64,000 bases of DNA from Crambe crambe (Eukaryota > Porifera > Demospongiae > Poecilosclerida > Crambeidae): contig OZ004596.1 in NCBI GenBank assembly GCA_963924555.1, positions 5,032,139 through 5,096,138 on the forward strand, in the 5' to 3' direction. A program made the translations under genes and the position numbers. The notes under the pieces are model-generated. The model ran no database searches. It worked only from the letters and a program-made list of their open reading frames with translations, and had not been told where the DNA came from. This document shows positions 20,558-53,516 of this stretch, piece by piece (the first letter of the stretch is position 1; every line of letters starts with the position of its first letter).

Positions 20558-21725
20558 ACCTGAAGAATGGAAATCTCTCTCACAAAAATAGCAGGTCTAT
20601 CCACTATAATGTAGTTGTTTGTTTGTTTGTTGTTGTTGTTGTTACATATTAGCATACATACTACCATATATAATATCATTATTGTTGTTGTGGTTGTTAT
20701 TGTTGTTGTTAGGACATACATTAGCACACTCTACACATAACTAGGATATGCTGTATCCCAGGAACAAGCTCCAATAGCAAAGCATAACTTCCAGTGATGA
20801 CATAAACCATTAAAACTTTGATACCTTGGAGAGCTACACACAGTCACACAAGTGACCATAGCACACTTCCACACTCCATACTCAATGCATTGCTATGGAC
20901 TGTGGTTGCCATGGAAGCTATGTGTTTGAATTGTCCATTCTCCGACTTTAATACTTTTCTTGGAAACTCTGCAACCCCCAAATCATACAACTTCAGTCTC
21001 CAGAGTTTGTCACTGACTGGTATCTGATCAAAGCATTGAAACTGTTGCTTAGTAACCCAAAAGCACATGCACACAAAGTTGTATGGTTTGGGTAACTAGA
21101 CTTAGTTCTGATCGACGCACTTTTGGATATCATAGGTATTCATATTCATGCATACATAAGTACATCGGTATCCAAGGTAATTAAATATGCATTATTATGT
21201 TTGGTATTGTATATGTTTGGTGTTTGGGGTGTGTAACCAGGGGTAGGGGTATGGGTAAGGCGTGTGACCAGGGGTATGGATAAGGCGTGTGACCAGGGGT
21301 ATGGGTAAGGTGTGTGACCAGGGCATGCATGTGTGTGGTTTTTGAAAACTCGAGGGGGGGGGGGGTAAACTTGAGCCAGGGATCCTATGATGGCTAGCCA
21401 ATTAACACTCCTGCTTAATTACTCTCAGTCACAATTGTATTTAAAGTTATTATCTGAAAGATCCATAAAGTGATTAAACTGAAATACTAAACTGCAACTT
21501 GTACATGCTTTATGTCTACCTACTTAGGTAAGTAGGTATGCAATTTGCACTTTTCCCTTCTTAATTGCCCAAATAATTTCCAGAGGTCAGATGTGTACTC
21601 CTTCAATAACAATTAATGGTTGGCCATTTTTAAGGGTTTATTATGGTTTAATGTGCAGGATGAACTTTGTTAATTTACTATATGAACGATGGTTTCCTAG
21701 GACAAACACTTAAAGGACTGGTTGG
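20558..21725. other. Intergenic region between convergent genes
   Basis: No coding signal seen. Contains GTT-type simple repeats (20609-20715), short GGGGTATGG/GTAAGGCGTGTGACCAG direct repeats (21240-21325) and a short poly(G) tract near 21354. Confidence 0.5.
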
Positions 21726-39134
<17,409 letters not shown>

Positions 39135-39612
39135 TATAACTTAATTTTCTCGCCGGCCAAACATATGGAACAATGTTTATCGAATATTCACGACCTATAC
39201 AACGTCATTTACCATTGAAATTAAATATTCATAGCATAATATTACGTCACGCGCGCGCTGGTAATTGTATTCATAGCATCAAACCATTAACACCTTGAAC
39301 AGCTGAAACAACTGCAAATCGATCAGGAAGGATGGCCATAAAAGAGGGTTTAGTGCAAGTAGATTGCAGTGCATCTGGAGACAAAAAAAAACTTGTCTCC
39401 TGAAAGCGAGTGAGAATTTTCACAAGTACTGAAGGGTGAATATTATATATAAATACAGCTGAAGATATTGGATCCTAAACAAAATCGAGGTGAGTGCAGG
39501 ATAGGACAGTATTACTCTTGTTGCAAATGCGAGGGCTAGCTATCTCGTTGTGCATGAAAGGTGCAACTATGCTAAACTACAAGAATCAATGATATTTTCT
39601 CTTTTTATTCAG
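39135..39612. promoter_or_regulatory. Probable bidirectional promoter, PIS-like / T-box
   Basis: The two genes are head-to-head with start codons 478 bases apart. The interval contains a CRE-like TTACGTCA (39242-39249) next to a CpG-rich GCGCGCGCTGG. A probable untranslated first exon of the T-box gene ends at a GTGAGTG donor at 39490 and is joined to the acceptor at 39612 just before its ATG. Start sites are inferred. Confidence 0.5.
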
Positions 39613-42600
39613 ATGTCATCATCTAATGAAGAAAGAGATGCAGAAGTAACCATAATGAATGTCACATCTCCAATTTCTTCCACCATCAGCACTTCGTCTT
39701 CTGATTCAGAATTATCCGAAGCACCAGAAACTGCTGCAGATGTCTTCAATCCAGAAGAGGGAGAAAAAGAGCTCCCTTTAATTCCAGAACCGATTACTGC
39801 AAAGCAAAATAATCTTGTGCATTTCCAAAGAGACTTACAAGAAAGTCCACGCTCAACAAGTCCTCTTGAAATAGATGAAGAAGATGAGGAAGAAGAAGAG
39901 AAAGGCTCAGAGTTCGAGTATTCACTCTCCCAAAGGGTCTACTGCAGTCCTTCTTGCAAGATATCGGTAGGTCTGCAGCAGCAGTGCAGTCAACTGTGGG
40001 GGCAGTTTGATAGCATTGGAACAGAGATGATAGTCACCAGAAGAGGAAGGTAAGAAAATTGTGCTCTGTTTGGGCATAGCTAGCTAATGTAGCTGCAAGA
40101 AAAAAAGTTGCGATTTATTATGTGATATAATATAATATTATATATACCAATGAGAGGCCAAAAAACAGTTTAATTATAATGCGTGCAATTCATTGCATGC
40201 ATGCATACAGAGAGGAAAATGCTTCCATTACTAGCTAATAGGACCAACCAAGTGTTGTTGTTGTTTTTTCTGAACAATGATTACCAGTCCACCAGTATAT
40301 AATATGAATTACCTGTTTGTGATTCTTATTGCACCATTGTAATTCACACCTGTGTGTATTCAAAGAGCTTGCTATCAACCACAATTAGGTTAGATGATAG
40401 TAGCTAGTGTATATACTGTACCTCTGCATGCATGCATGACCATGCATGATTGCAAGAAATAAGTGAAACAAAAAGCAATGAAGTAGATAATAATTGGTAT
40501 TATTTTTGTGGGAAACATTACAGGTATGAATGACTGTTTAAGAAAATGTTGCCTCCTGATGTTTTAAAACCCTTTTGGGGTTATTATCCCCCACTTATGT
40601 ATTGTATTCTTAAGACTCCTGTAGTGGTTATGTGAAGCATTACATTGCAAGTACTGTAACTTATAGACAAATTGAAAGTTGTGAAAAGTTTATAAAAGCT
40701 ACCATGGTAATTCTTTCTAAGTGTATAATAACCCTTGCTAAGATGCCTGTGAATCTAGAAACACTTATGCACATGCCAAGTAGGAAAATGTGAATAGGGC
40801 AAGTGAAAAAGCTGATTGTTTTTTAAAGTTATAAGTGTTGATACAAATGTGTTTTGGGCACACCAGTCTACTTCCCTGATTTGACAGTGTATTTTATACT
40901 CAAAGGAATTGTTTCAAGATGTTGTCTTGGTGAGAAATAAAGCTGATAAATTGTTGCAAGGTTGAGGAAAAATAACAAAGAAGGATAGATGAAGTATAAT
41001 GGATAGTGTAGCTTGTCACTTTTTGCAGTTGTGTGTTATGCAAATAGGAAAAGGAGAACTGAAAGTTTGAGACCTTGGTCTTGTGACAAGTGTTAAATTT
41101 CCTGCTAACTTGCATGTACTAGTAGGCTAATATGCATAACAATGGGGAGCTCCTACTAATCATGGGCTTCAATCACTACTATCTGCCTGAATTGGTTGTT
41201 GTCATAACTAGCCAGAAAACAAGCCAGCATTTATAGCAGGTGCTAACCACTTATCATGAAAAATGTGTTATCTTGGAAAGAAGAAGCAACAAATACTACC
41301 ATGCTGTCTGGCTCTACCCTTCTGTACACTATGTCTCTTGTAGCAAGCAGACACTATGTGATATGTATGAGGAGTTCAAGTCTGCAGGAAAAAAATGCAT
41401 TTGAGTGTGAAGATATAATATATTGCTCACTCCAAATATTTGCTAACACACACCAAGTAACTGTCTGCCCAACTCTCTCTGCATGCCTTCTGGTATATTA
41501 GTTCCATGCCAACTCTATCAGACATCTTCATGCTCTCAGGTGTCACTATCCACGCCTTCTGTTCAAGTTTACTTTGGAGAATATTTGTACACTTGGCTGG
41601 ATTCTGTGACAAAGAATCTCCATGGTCATTATCTTAAGCTATCATTCTCCTTTGCGTAAACAGAGGGATTTCATTGAAGATGTGTACAGATCGTTAATTT
41701 GCAATGCCTCAGTAATATAGATTGGTTACTGAAGCTGATAATCATATGCAAGCATATTAAATGAATTCAGTTCATGTATCCTATAATATAATCTTGACAT
41801 TCTTCAGTAGAACACAATTTGTATCATTGTTTATTTTAATACAGAGAAATTGGAAGGCTTAGAATGCACAAGTTATGAGTAAGGTCTAGTGTCAGTTGTT
41901 CCATGGCCAATCTTCAGTTTGAGTTGGCAGCAGATGTCCCCCCCCATCTCACTGACTTCATAATGTATACCAAACTAACATAACATCTGCACTTGCCCTG
42001 TTCATATCCAAACAGTTATTTTGGAACTGTCAACACCATTTGCAAATCCACACTTGATAAGGGCCCCTTTTTTGTGCTATTCCTCCTTCTTTCCTAGTGA
42101 AAAATAACAGCATGCGTGAACAGTAGAGTTAGCATGCACATATTTTGCAATGCCCTACATTAAAGAGCAGTTTATATGAGTTGGTATAAAATAACTTTTC
42201 CTTCGGTCTCTTTGTGCATGGTGCCAGGGTGAGACAAGGAAAAAAAAGAGGAACCACTAAAGCATCCAAGCCACTCACACAGTGCCATCACCACTGAAAG
42301 TTATCATACACACTGTCAGCTGTTGCTGTTGCTTATTGGGTTATGTATGTCGCTTGGTTTTCCCTGCGTGCTCACAGTTTTTATTTGATTGTTTGGGTGC
42401 CTCTTTCCTTGATGCTTTGTGTCCTGATGCTACACAAACTCTCTATCTGTTTTCACTTGACACCTGCATAACATTGTACTCACTATTCTGTACTGAAGAG
42501 GTGGAATTCTGCCCCCCAAAATCTTATGTTACAAGTTATACTGAAATATGTAGTCACAAAATTTCTTGTAATGCTGTGATGTGTTCTTTTGGGGGTAAAC

Positions 42601-45600
42601 GTGTCTGTATACAAGCTAGCACTGCTAACTGAAATTCAGTGGTAAGGAAATACTCTTTATTGACTCAAACAAAGCCATTCCCATCTTCATTTGAACAATT
42701 CAGATCAAGCAAGGCATGAATTGACAAAGGGATTTGAGTGTTATTGTATTTGATTACAAGGTTAACTTGAAGATTAAGTACTGGCAGGAAACATACTATG
42801 CTGGATACTTCTTGAAACCATTCTCAGTGTGGGATGATGAAGAAGTACCCTGGATGGAAGCTAAACTATCACTTTCCCTTATTTTCCCCTAATGGAGTCT
42901 TGTGGCCTGTTTACAAATATTTCTGTCTCCTCCAATTGAGCTTTCTAGCTGGCCTACATAAGGGAAGCTATGGGATGATCTGGCTGAATAGCAGCCATAG
43001 ACCCCCACACAGAAAACAGCATAATTCATAATTTTGCGATGCAATAAGTGATATCACTCACATTTTGGTCAGGTGCAATGGAAGAAAAAATGTCCCTCCC
43101 ATGGTATAGGCCACTTTTATTATATATAACTTTTAAAACCTTTCACCGCTGTTGTATTCCTCTCATCCTGTTTTTCTGGTTTACCACTGTTGGATTCTTC
43201 TGTAGTCTGAATAGGTAGGTAGTTCCCTTCCAGGAAAAAATCCGGACTTCCTGTAATGCTAATTTTACACAGGGATGATTAATATGGTTTTACTTTGACC
43301 TCTAACTTTCATAAAGGAGAGAGGTAAGTGGGTCGGGAACAAGTGGTCTTATGTGGTCTGATTGCACACTACACTACGATAGTTATCTGATTTATAAACT
43401 ATTAGAGGATAATCCTTGTTCCCAGGAGGCCTTCCTCCTCTCCTTGAAAGCCTGGGAACAAGGCAGATTACCTAACATAAGTAGTAGTAGTAGTGCTGGT
43501 CAAATAATTTAATAGAAGTGTCATATTTTAGTGGGTTTGGAATTTTAATAACTGATTATCATGCGTCAAATTCCAGGAAATTGGACCTCAACCAATAATT
43601 ACGATAATCTGTAATAAAATAAATTCTAAGAAGCACATCAGATCAGTTACCTTTTTTGAAGGTTTCACACACACACACGCTCAAAAAAAAAAGTTGCGGC
43701 ATTGTGATATCCAGAAAACTCCAACTCCTTCCCCACCCGCCCATCCATCCGGTCCAAGGAGAGGGAGTTGTTTTGTTTTTGTTTTGTTTCTTTATTGGTG
43801 ACCTATCCCATTGAAAAGCTTGCTAATAGCTTTGGGATTATGAGAAAATTATCACTTTTTCATGATCGCTTTATAAATTCACTTACATAAATTGAGGAAA
43901 AGCTAAAGGGAGAAAAAAAAAGACACTTGGGAACTGAATCTGAGAATAAAATGGTTTTGTTATACAATGCTCACAATTATGAGTCATCTTTGCACTGTTG
44001 TCAAAAAGCAATCTATTGTCTCCATGGCTGGAAAGCGACAGCAAGACAGTCACACTTAAGCACTATAATGCTGTTTTCTACACCTTGCTATGGCTTCCCC
44101 ACCCCCACTCATTGTTACCAGTTATCTTGGAGTAGTAAATTCCTGGAAAATTGGACCAATGGTTTCCCTCAATCTTACAGTCAGCCTTAATTAAAGGGTT
44201 CTCCCTCTTACAGTCAGCCTTAATTAAAGGGTTCTCCCTACCACAACTGATATAATGCAAAAGATGTGCAGTTTGAGTAGTCAAATCATGCATCTCCCCT
44301 TATACCCCCAAAAACTGCAATGACGTTAATTCCCATATTAAAGGAAAGAGAAAAATTATTATTATTATTATCATTATTATTATTATAGGAGGATGTTCCC
44401 TCCACTCAAGGTCGAGCTATTTGACTTGGACCCTAATTCCACCTATATCCTGCTGATGGACATGGCTCCAGTGGACAAGTACCGTTACAAGTACCAAAAC
44501 TCAGCCTGGGTGAGGTGCTTTGAGGAAGAGTGTTCTCCAACGCGACTCTACGTCCATCCAGATTCTCCCAACCTTGGCTCTCACTGGATGAATACAGTCG
44601 TCAACTTCTACAAGCTAAAGCTCACCAATAACCAGCTGGACAAGCAAGGACATGTAAGTTAGTTGCAGTTGCAGAGGGTGTTAGTGTTAGTGTATATTCC
44701 GGTTTGGAATGAAAAGTGATTTCTGTTGAGCTAATGGTCTAGCTGATTGAGGAATGTTATAGTAGCATACTTAGCAACAATGCCCAGGAAGTTTGGTTTT
44801 TATTATTGGGAGAGTTGAGGAAACTTGATATCCTTATGAGGAAGTTACTGATGAAACCAATCACCTTTGATTTCTCTTTGTTTTGTAAGACTTCCTGATT
44901 GACGTCACAGCTTTTTTGAACTTCAAATTCTCATTAATTATCGAATTCCAGTTCGTAGCATGGTTACTCATTATCACATAACCCCATCAATATTGATTCG
45001 TGTTTTGATTACTCATTATCCCATCATTATTGATTCATGTTGGTATGCAGATCATTGTCAACAGCATGCACAAGTATCAGCCACGCCTCCATGTGGTGGA
45101 GTCAAACAACATCAATAATCTCGAATGGCACAACTTCAAGACCTTCATTTTTCCAGGGACTCAATTCACAACTGTTACTGCATACCAAAATGATAAGGTG
45201 AGTTGGTGATTCATAAGCTAATTATTCTACTACTGCTTGGGAGGTTCTCTACTCATCAGTTTCTCTTTTTCAGATCACTCAACTTAAAATAGAGAACAAT
45301 CCGTTTGCAAAGGGATTCCGTTCCCCCTTCTCCCGTTGTAGGACTCGGAATCAACCACGGTGAGTCATTCTCTACTCTGATGTAGTAGTAGTAGTTGTTG
45401 TTGTTGTTGTTGTTGTTGTTACTGTTGTTGTTGTTGTTGTTGTTATATACTCCTATTGATAGCTACTACTATGACATTGTTATCTCCAAATTATAGAATC
45501 TACCCGTTGCAATCGACTGGCAGCACTGACTCAGATGAGCAAGGGATTCTGAGTCCAGGTGCAACCATGCTGCCTACAGGCTACTATTTGACAAACCACA

Positions 45601-47168
45601 GCAAGTTCACACAGCTGCAACAGCAGCAGCAGGACAGTCAAGTCGTTACCATAAGTGAGTAGTAGCTATAGCACCAAAAAGATTGGTGAGCAGCAGCAGC
45701 CATGTTTGGGATAGCTGTAACCATGGGTACTTATAATAGGATGCAAGGAATTCCTCTATAAAGCAACGCTCCAATCTTGACTGGGTGGTGGCTTGTAAGA
45801 TTTAAAAATTCGTGCTGCCTATTTTTTGACACCAGTGTTAGGATAAATTCCTGTGGCTCTCCAATAAATAAATTTTTTTCTTTTGCTTGTATAGTTGGCC
45901 AAAAGCGCAGATCAGAAGGTGATGACGAGGAATCGAGTCCAAAACAGATCTGCTTGTCGCCACCTAGCACTAGTCCAGGAAATTTTATGCGATTCAAGCC
46001 AAAAATATATTCCCTTCCCACGCATTCCAGAGGAGGTTTACCCACTCTGCCGCAAGTCTCCCCAGCAATAACCACACCCACCACTATTTCTGATGTGGTC
46101 ACCACCTCCCAGCCAACTCTGCCAATGCAGCAGCCGATTTTCATCATTTATACCGGACAACAACCACCTAAAAGCGCTCCTAATATTGATGGGAAGATGC
46201 TGATTCAGGCTGCTAATGGACAGATCTTGAATGACGCTGCCATTGTCCAAGCAACTTCTGCCAGTGCATCTCTCGATCCAGGGAAACCCCTGTCAATTAT
46301 TAATGGCGGGAGCGAACTTCCCCCTCAGGCTCAGATTATCGTCCCAGCTTCACAGACCAATGGTATAACTCGAACAAGCGACGTCTCACATCACATCCCT
46401 AATGGTCATAATACTCGTCCTGCTATCATCAATGGTCAGGCGGTGATCCAGACTGCCCCTACACTAATTAACTTTAATAGGGCGGCCACGCTGGTCCAGC
46501 AATCGAACAGTCCACCAGCTGCAGTCCTTCCCCCACACTCTCTGCTGAGGACTTACACCACGGCACCACCTCAAATCATGACCACCACTACCACCACTAG
46601 TGACACAATCAGAACACTTCCTGCACTTCCTGCACTTCCTCCAGATCCCTCCAAGAGACACACCCTCCTCAAACAAACCACACCCATTTGCATCAGCCGA
46701 AGTTCAATATTGGACAGGAAGCGAACCCCTCCTCCACTTTTACAGGTTAATCAGGATACAAAGAACCCTGAAAATAACGGTACTACTTTCTCACCGTCTT
46801 CTCACACAACAACACAAACGTCTGCTACCAGCAGTAATTCTTCTTCACAGGTATCGCCTAAAATAGCTGTCTTACCATTTCCACTGATTTCAGAGGCTCC
46901 ACTGAATAAAACACCCACTCAGAATATCTTTGTTCAGGCACCAATGCCTACATCACCTCCCTATATAGTGCTGGATGAAAAGCTGAAGGGACGCGTTGCT
47001 GTAAGGCAACCTAATATTTCCAGTATGGCACATTATAATGGCAGTGGCATGCCAATTTATCGCTTCAACAACATTCACCCGGTACAGATCTTGACCCCTA
47101 TCCCTCCACACACTTCTAACATTCTTTTGCCTGATTTTATGAAGCAAGATCCACCCACAGCTCACTAA
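39613..47168 (+). CDS. T-box transcription factor
   Basis: Probable nuclear DNA-binding regulator, 788 aa. Exons: 39613-40049, 44389-44653, 45051-45197, 45274-45359, 45497-45654, 45895-47168; phases agree. The T-box spans about residues 128-311. It opens LWGQFDSIGTEMIVTRRGRR and contains RMFPPLKV, LYVHPDSPNLGSHWM, KLKLTNN, NSMHKYQPRLHVVE and VTAYQNDKITQLKI followed by NPFAKGFR. The N-terminus is Ser/Glu-rich and acidic; the long C-terminus (exon 6) is Pro/Thr/Ser/Gln-rich and probably disordered. The mixture of features resembles several classes (Tbx1/15/20, Tbx2-5, Eomes) without fitting one, so I assign no subfamily. The ATG follows directly after an acceptor, so a 5' UTR exon lies upstream. 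Intron 1 is 4.3 kb. Confidence 0.92.
40050..44388. other. T-box intron 1, no additional gene seen
   Basis: AT-rich sequence with no splice-flanked coding segment. Includes a 33-base direct duplication (TCTTACAGTCAGCCTTAATT plus AAAGGGTTCTCCC) near 44174-44238 and an ATT-type repeat just before the exon 2 acceptor (44357-44385). Open frames at 42282-42632 and 43927-44190 show no coding character. Confidence 0.55.
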
Positions 47169-47310
47169 CTGTTATCTAGGTATTTCCTATTCAATCATGA
47201 CCCCATTTTTAGATATATATTTTTATTAACAAAAAAATCATCATAATGTGCTGTTTATTTTACTTCATAAAAATATTTAATTTTAATATAAAAAAAAAGC
47301 GCCAATTTTA

Positions 47311-47322
47311 TACGCATGCGTA
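47311..47322. promoter_or_regulatory. TACGCATGCGTA palindrome upstream of CNTD1
   Basis: A perfect 12-base palindrome resembling an NRF-1-type GCGCATGCGC site. It lies 104 bases before the CNTD1 ATG and 143 bases after the T-box stop. Similar TGCGC strings flank the Fanzor insertion (near 13346 and 15136). The regulatory role is inference. Confidence 0.35.
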
Positions 47323-47425
47323 GTGAATTGAGCAACAGACGTGTTTTGGTGCCGTTGCGGCGTGTAATTATATGAAACTACATATTTGGCTAGCAGTGCA
47401 GTTAGCTAGTTGATGAGTTGCAAGA

Positions 47426-48533
47426 ATGGAACTCTCTAAATCCCTGAACACTGTCACACCGGAGAGTGCGTCCTCAAGTTTCTTTGGTTCACCTTCCGAG
47501 CCAATTTACACGGAGAATAAACACATTCTGAGTGCTGAGCTCCTCCAGGATGCACTAATGTTATTGGCCTCCAAGAATGAAACAGCTCTCTCTGCCATCC
47601 AAAAATCTACCATGGACAAGGCTAGAGAAAAATGCATGGAATTTAAGAGTGGCTACCCAATTCTCTTTCTCTTTGAGTTGTGTAAACATTTTAAGCTCTC
47701 TCCAGAAGTCCAGTACAGGGCCACTGAGCTGTTTCACCGTTTTATGACAAACCATATCATTGAGCTTCATCAGGTAGCCATAAGTGTCAGTGTAATAACG
47801 AGGTTGTTAGGGACCTTGCAGTTAATACTAGTCTTGTGGGCCAAACCCAATTGTTAGGTGTAATACTATTTTGTTCCATCTACAGCATGTAAGAGCAAGT
47901 GCCACTTCCAGCAGCCCCATACAGTGGAGTGATGTTGAAAAAAGACTGAAGCACCAGATAATTCTTAGAGCTGTATCCTGTGTACAATTGGCCAGCAAAC
48001 TGAGTTCCCACTACCACCTGGTCACCCTCAACCGAGCAAGATCATTTCTCACTTCTTGCGGTTTCCGTTATGCTTTGTCCAGTATCGTCCAATCAGAGAT
48101 AAGAGTTCTGAAGACTTTAGAATACCAAGTCCACCAACCAATCCCCCTTGAATACATTGAGGTTTTACTAGGATCTTTGGTCCATAATGACAAGGCCATA
48201 CCTGTCAAACAACTGCACGCTCTAGCCCTTAAGATTTTGGATGTATTTTACTTGCAGAGGAGGCAAATCCACGATAAACTTAAGCAAATGTTCAATTCTG
48301 TCCAAGGCATTGAAAGAAAAGGTTCTGATTCATTCATGATTGCTGTAGAGATGGATAAGATGCTCCTGGCATCTGCCATTATCACAGCCGCTGGTTTCAT
48401 TCTTGGGCAATCCCACACTAAACATATTTCAAGCCAGCTTTCTGAAATTACATGCATAGTCAGTGATGATATTATCAACTTTGCATCTATTTTACTGGAG
48501 CAAGTATTCACTGAGGATTCTTGTTTTGAATGA
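47426..48533 (+). CDS. CNTD1: Cyclin N-terminal domain-containing protein 1
   Basis: CNTD1/COSA-1 family, cyclin-like proteins that promote maturation of meiotic crossover sites. Two exons, 47426-47773 and 47886-48533, give 331 aa, against about 330 in human. The cyclin fold is supported by conserved blocks: ELLQDALMLLASKNE near the N-terminus, YPILFLFELCKHFKLSPEVQ, AVSCVQLASKLSSHY, SEIRVLKTLEYQVHQPIPLE (cyclin-box helix region) and a C-terminal helical repeat. Tail-to-tail with the TMEM116-like gene (193 bases between stops). Confidence 0.88.
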
Positions 48534-48726
48534 GCTTAGATGGAAGACTGCAGCTGGCTGCAAGTTGATTATTTTTGTATGATTTGTTGTCTGCACATGT
48601 AACTCACATTAATCATCAAATTATTGAGTCATGAATTTTTATTTATTCATACACATAATATATGTACAGTATTGGTTTCAAACAAAATCTTTTATTCACA
48701 CAAAAAAGTCAACTGTTTTTCTAAAT

Positions 48727-49929
48727 TTATGATTTGGGATACATGTTCCTACTTCCTGTATAGGAGGAGGAGCCGGTAGTGTTAGAGTTTAGGGACTCGT
48801 AGTCTCTGTTCCTGATACGGTAGTGGATTTTCTCTTTGGTGTTGTACACAGCTCTTCTGAATTCTCTACGTGACCAACCGTAGACTATAGCATTCAAGAA
48901 TCCCTGAAGAGGGATCAGTATGGCCTGCAATAACCACCATGCCATAATTATCACATGATGAGGAGGGGCAGTGGGGCATACAAGCTTACATGTATGTATA
49001 AAACCACTCTATCAAATGGCTCATCAAGATGTAGTCTTTCCTTCTCGCTCCAAACCAGAATGCTAGCCACTAAAGCTGCAAATAATTACAGACACTCACT
49101 CAAACTACAGTTTGTTCCCAAAGTTTTAAATTTTTAGCTCTCCATACTAACCAGGAAATCCACTGACAAAAAAGATGATCAAAAATAGAGAAAGTCGTAT
49201 TAAAATTGTCCTGGAAAGTTCTTTTCCTTTGCTGTTATTTTCTGAGTTGTCGGCTAGATGTATTGGGTAAGAAAGGAGGGGGTGAGGATATTATAGTATC
49301 ACATACTTAGAGAATTTTTATTTTACAAAGTTTATACTATACTTACTCTGCATCTTGATGATTTTTTTGGCATAGTTAAAAGTCAACCCATACAGCAGCT
49401 GTAGAGTTAAAAACACATACTCTATAATGTTAACAACAGAATCTCCATTGCTCACCGCAATATAGAGTGTGATGATGACAAACATAGAGCCCAATATGCT
49501 GGCATGAATTATTGCAAACTTGTCAAATATGGTTTTCTCATTCTGAAAATATTATATTGGTATAATAGTTCACAGATATCATTGTCATAACTCACTCCAT
49601 TATCTGGTCGAAGGTTGAAGAAGTCCAGCACACACCAACAGCCATGGTTGGTACTTTCAATTCCCACGAGCTTCTCAATTGGTGGTAGTACTATCAGAAG
49701 GGGGAAAACCCTGCAATCAAAGGGAGAATAAGATAATATTTATTCTAATACCACAATAAGAAATCACCAGCTGGCAATGTAGACAAGAACCGTCACCACA
49801 TGTCGAAACCTTTTTCTGGCATCCTTCTCAGGAAGGATGTCGCCTTGGTTGAAGTACACCTCCCTGATTCTGAGCAGAGCATTCTGTGCATACACTGCTG
49901 TCAGCAGAAAAGTCACCAACTCCATCATC

Positions 49930-50026
<97 letters not shown>

Positions 50027-50914
50027 TCAAAATAATGGATGGTATTATGAATACTCGGACTCACAGTAGTGGCAATGGCAAGCACATAACACATGCCTGT
50101 GTGGGGGTCTGACATATTAGTGGCCCACCCATCTACCCCTGGGTTCAGCCAGACGATGCCTCCTATCATCCAGAGAATGGATAGGATAAAGTCTGCCACC
50201 GATAGGATGAATAAAGGATGAACCTGAAAACAAAGATCCAAACTCCAGTATTATGCAAGCTACAGTTGACGTTTGATCACAAAAACCCACATTATTTTCT
50301 ACACTTACTTCTGCTGCACTAAGCTTTCCTGTCAATAATACACCAAGAATGATAGAGGCTGCTCCCAAGATGCTAAGAGAGATAGAAAGAGTACATACAT
50401 ACATATCTTGCCAATAATGCAGCAATACAAGATCTGCATTGCTACCTCATATTAAGGAGTTAACCACTATTGCTCACTCACCTGATGGTGGATGTGATGA
50501 TTCTAATGATAGCTATTGGAGGACTCTGAAAAAAAAAAAAGCCGCATATATATCAGTTTTGCCACACACCCACACCCGCACACTTTTATGGGCATAATAA
50601 TAGGATGTTGTCTATGATGATTCAAGGTCTTTAAATAAAACATGAATTGGCTACTGAACTCGTATCTTTCTCTAGCTACTTGTACCACCACGCCCACTTT
50701 GACCACGCACATTATTAAATTACTCGGTGTCACTCACATCAAGTGTATTTCTATGCCAACCTGCACAGTTACAAGACTCATTATAGATGGAAATCAGATT
50801 ATTCGCCACATTTGATTCCTTGACGGCGGAGAATGGAGTAAATAGGCTCTCGTTATCCGAACACACGCCAGGGCACAAGCTTTCATTGTTGCAGTTGATG
50901 CTATAATAAAGCAT
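48727..50914 (-). CDS. TMEM116: TMEM116-like seven-transmembrane protein
   Basis: Eleven exons on the minus strand: 50914-50738, 50525-50482, 50372-50309, 50223-50065, 49928-49768, 49710-49596, 49542-49456, 49398-49347, 49253-49152, 49075-48987, 48924-48727; 415 aa with all phases consistent. An N-terminal extracellular-type region has several Asn-glycosylation sequons (NES) and Cys residues. Seven hydrophobic helices follow. HPLFILSVADFILSILWMIG resembles TM2 of TMEM116, and GFLNAIVYGWSRREFRRA resembles its TM7-tail junction. TMEM116 is a poorly characterised GPCR-like protein; ligand and coupling are unknown. The C-terminal tail is Ser/Thr/Asn/Tyr-rich. The acceptor of exon 5 lies directly at the end of a CT tract. 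Confidence 0.78.
49930..50023. repeat. (GA)n microsatellite adjoining TMEM116-like acceptor
   Basis: About 94 bases of GA on the plus strand, CT on the transcript. The transcript reads CTCTCTCTAG immediately before exon 5 at 49928, so the repeat is itself the polypyrimidine tract. Confidence 0.97.
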
Positions 50915-51101
50915 GCCTTGAACGATGAAATTCGCCTCTGGAACACCTAGCTTTATATCCTATTCCTTCTTTTTGGTTGGAAACCTTGTGTGGGAGTGAA
51001 CTTCCAAGCCTACTTCACGAATTCAGTCGCTCGGTCAGGGCAGGTCAGATGACTTTTGTCTAAAAAAAATTAGGGGAAAACCCTTTCATTCTGGCGGTAA
51101 A
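50915..51101. promoter_or_regulatory. Divergent promoter, TMEM116-like / RFC5
   Basis: 187 bases separate the two start codons. No TATA box or other strong motif is evident. Divergent transcription from one short region is inferred from gene order. Confidence 0.45.
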
Positions 51102-53284
<2,183 letters not shown>

Positions 53285-53298
53285 TCAACAGCAGCTGC

Positions 53299-53304
53299 AA
53301 TAAA
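53299..53304 (+). terminator. RFC5 poly(A) signal candidate
   Basis: AATAAA 14 bases after the RFC5 TAG. Usable as a polyadenylation signal; the cleavage site is not shown. Confidence 0.4.
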
Positions 53305-53516
53305 AAAATAGTGCAGAACAGACCCAATTAACACCATTTGAACTCAATTTTTCTTCACTGTTGATTTGCAATTGCGTCCTGTTTACTCAAGCCTGCTCTG
53401 TGGTTTTCTGCCTGCTTGATTGTTGCCCCCAAAACACGCCCAGTAATATGCAGTAACAGTTGGTATTGTAGTCGACTCCATTTGGTACTTTGACTGCTTC
53501 GCACGAGTTTATAGTC

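Noticed and set aside
42282-42632. 116-residue open frame in T-box intron 1
   Set aside because: Cys/Leu-rich composition without domain, no splice context, within a long intron.
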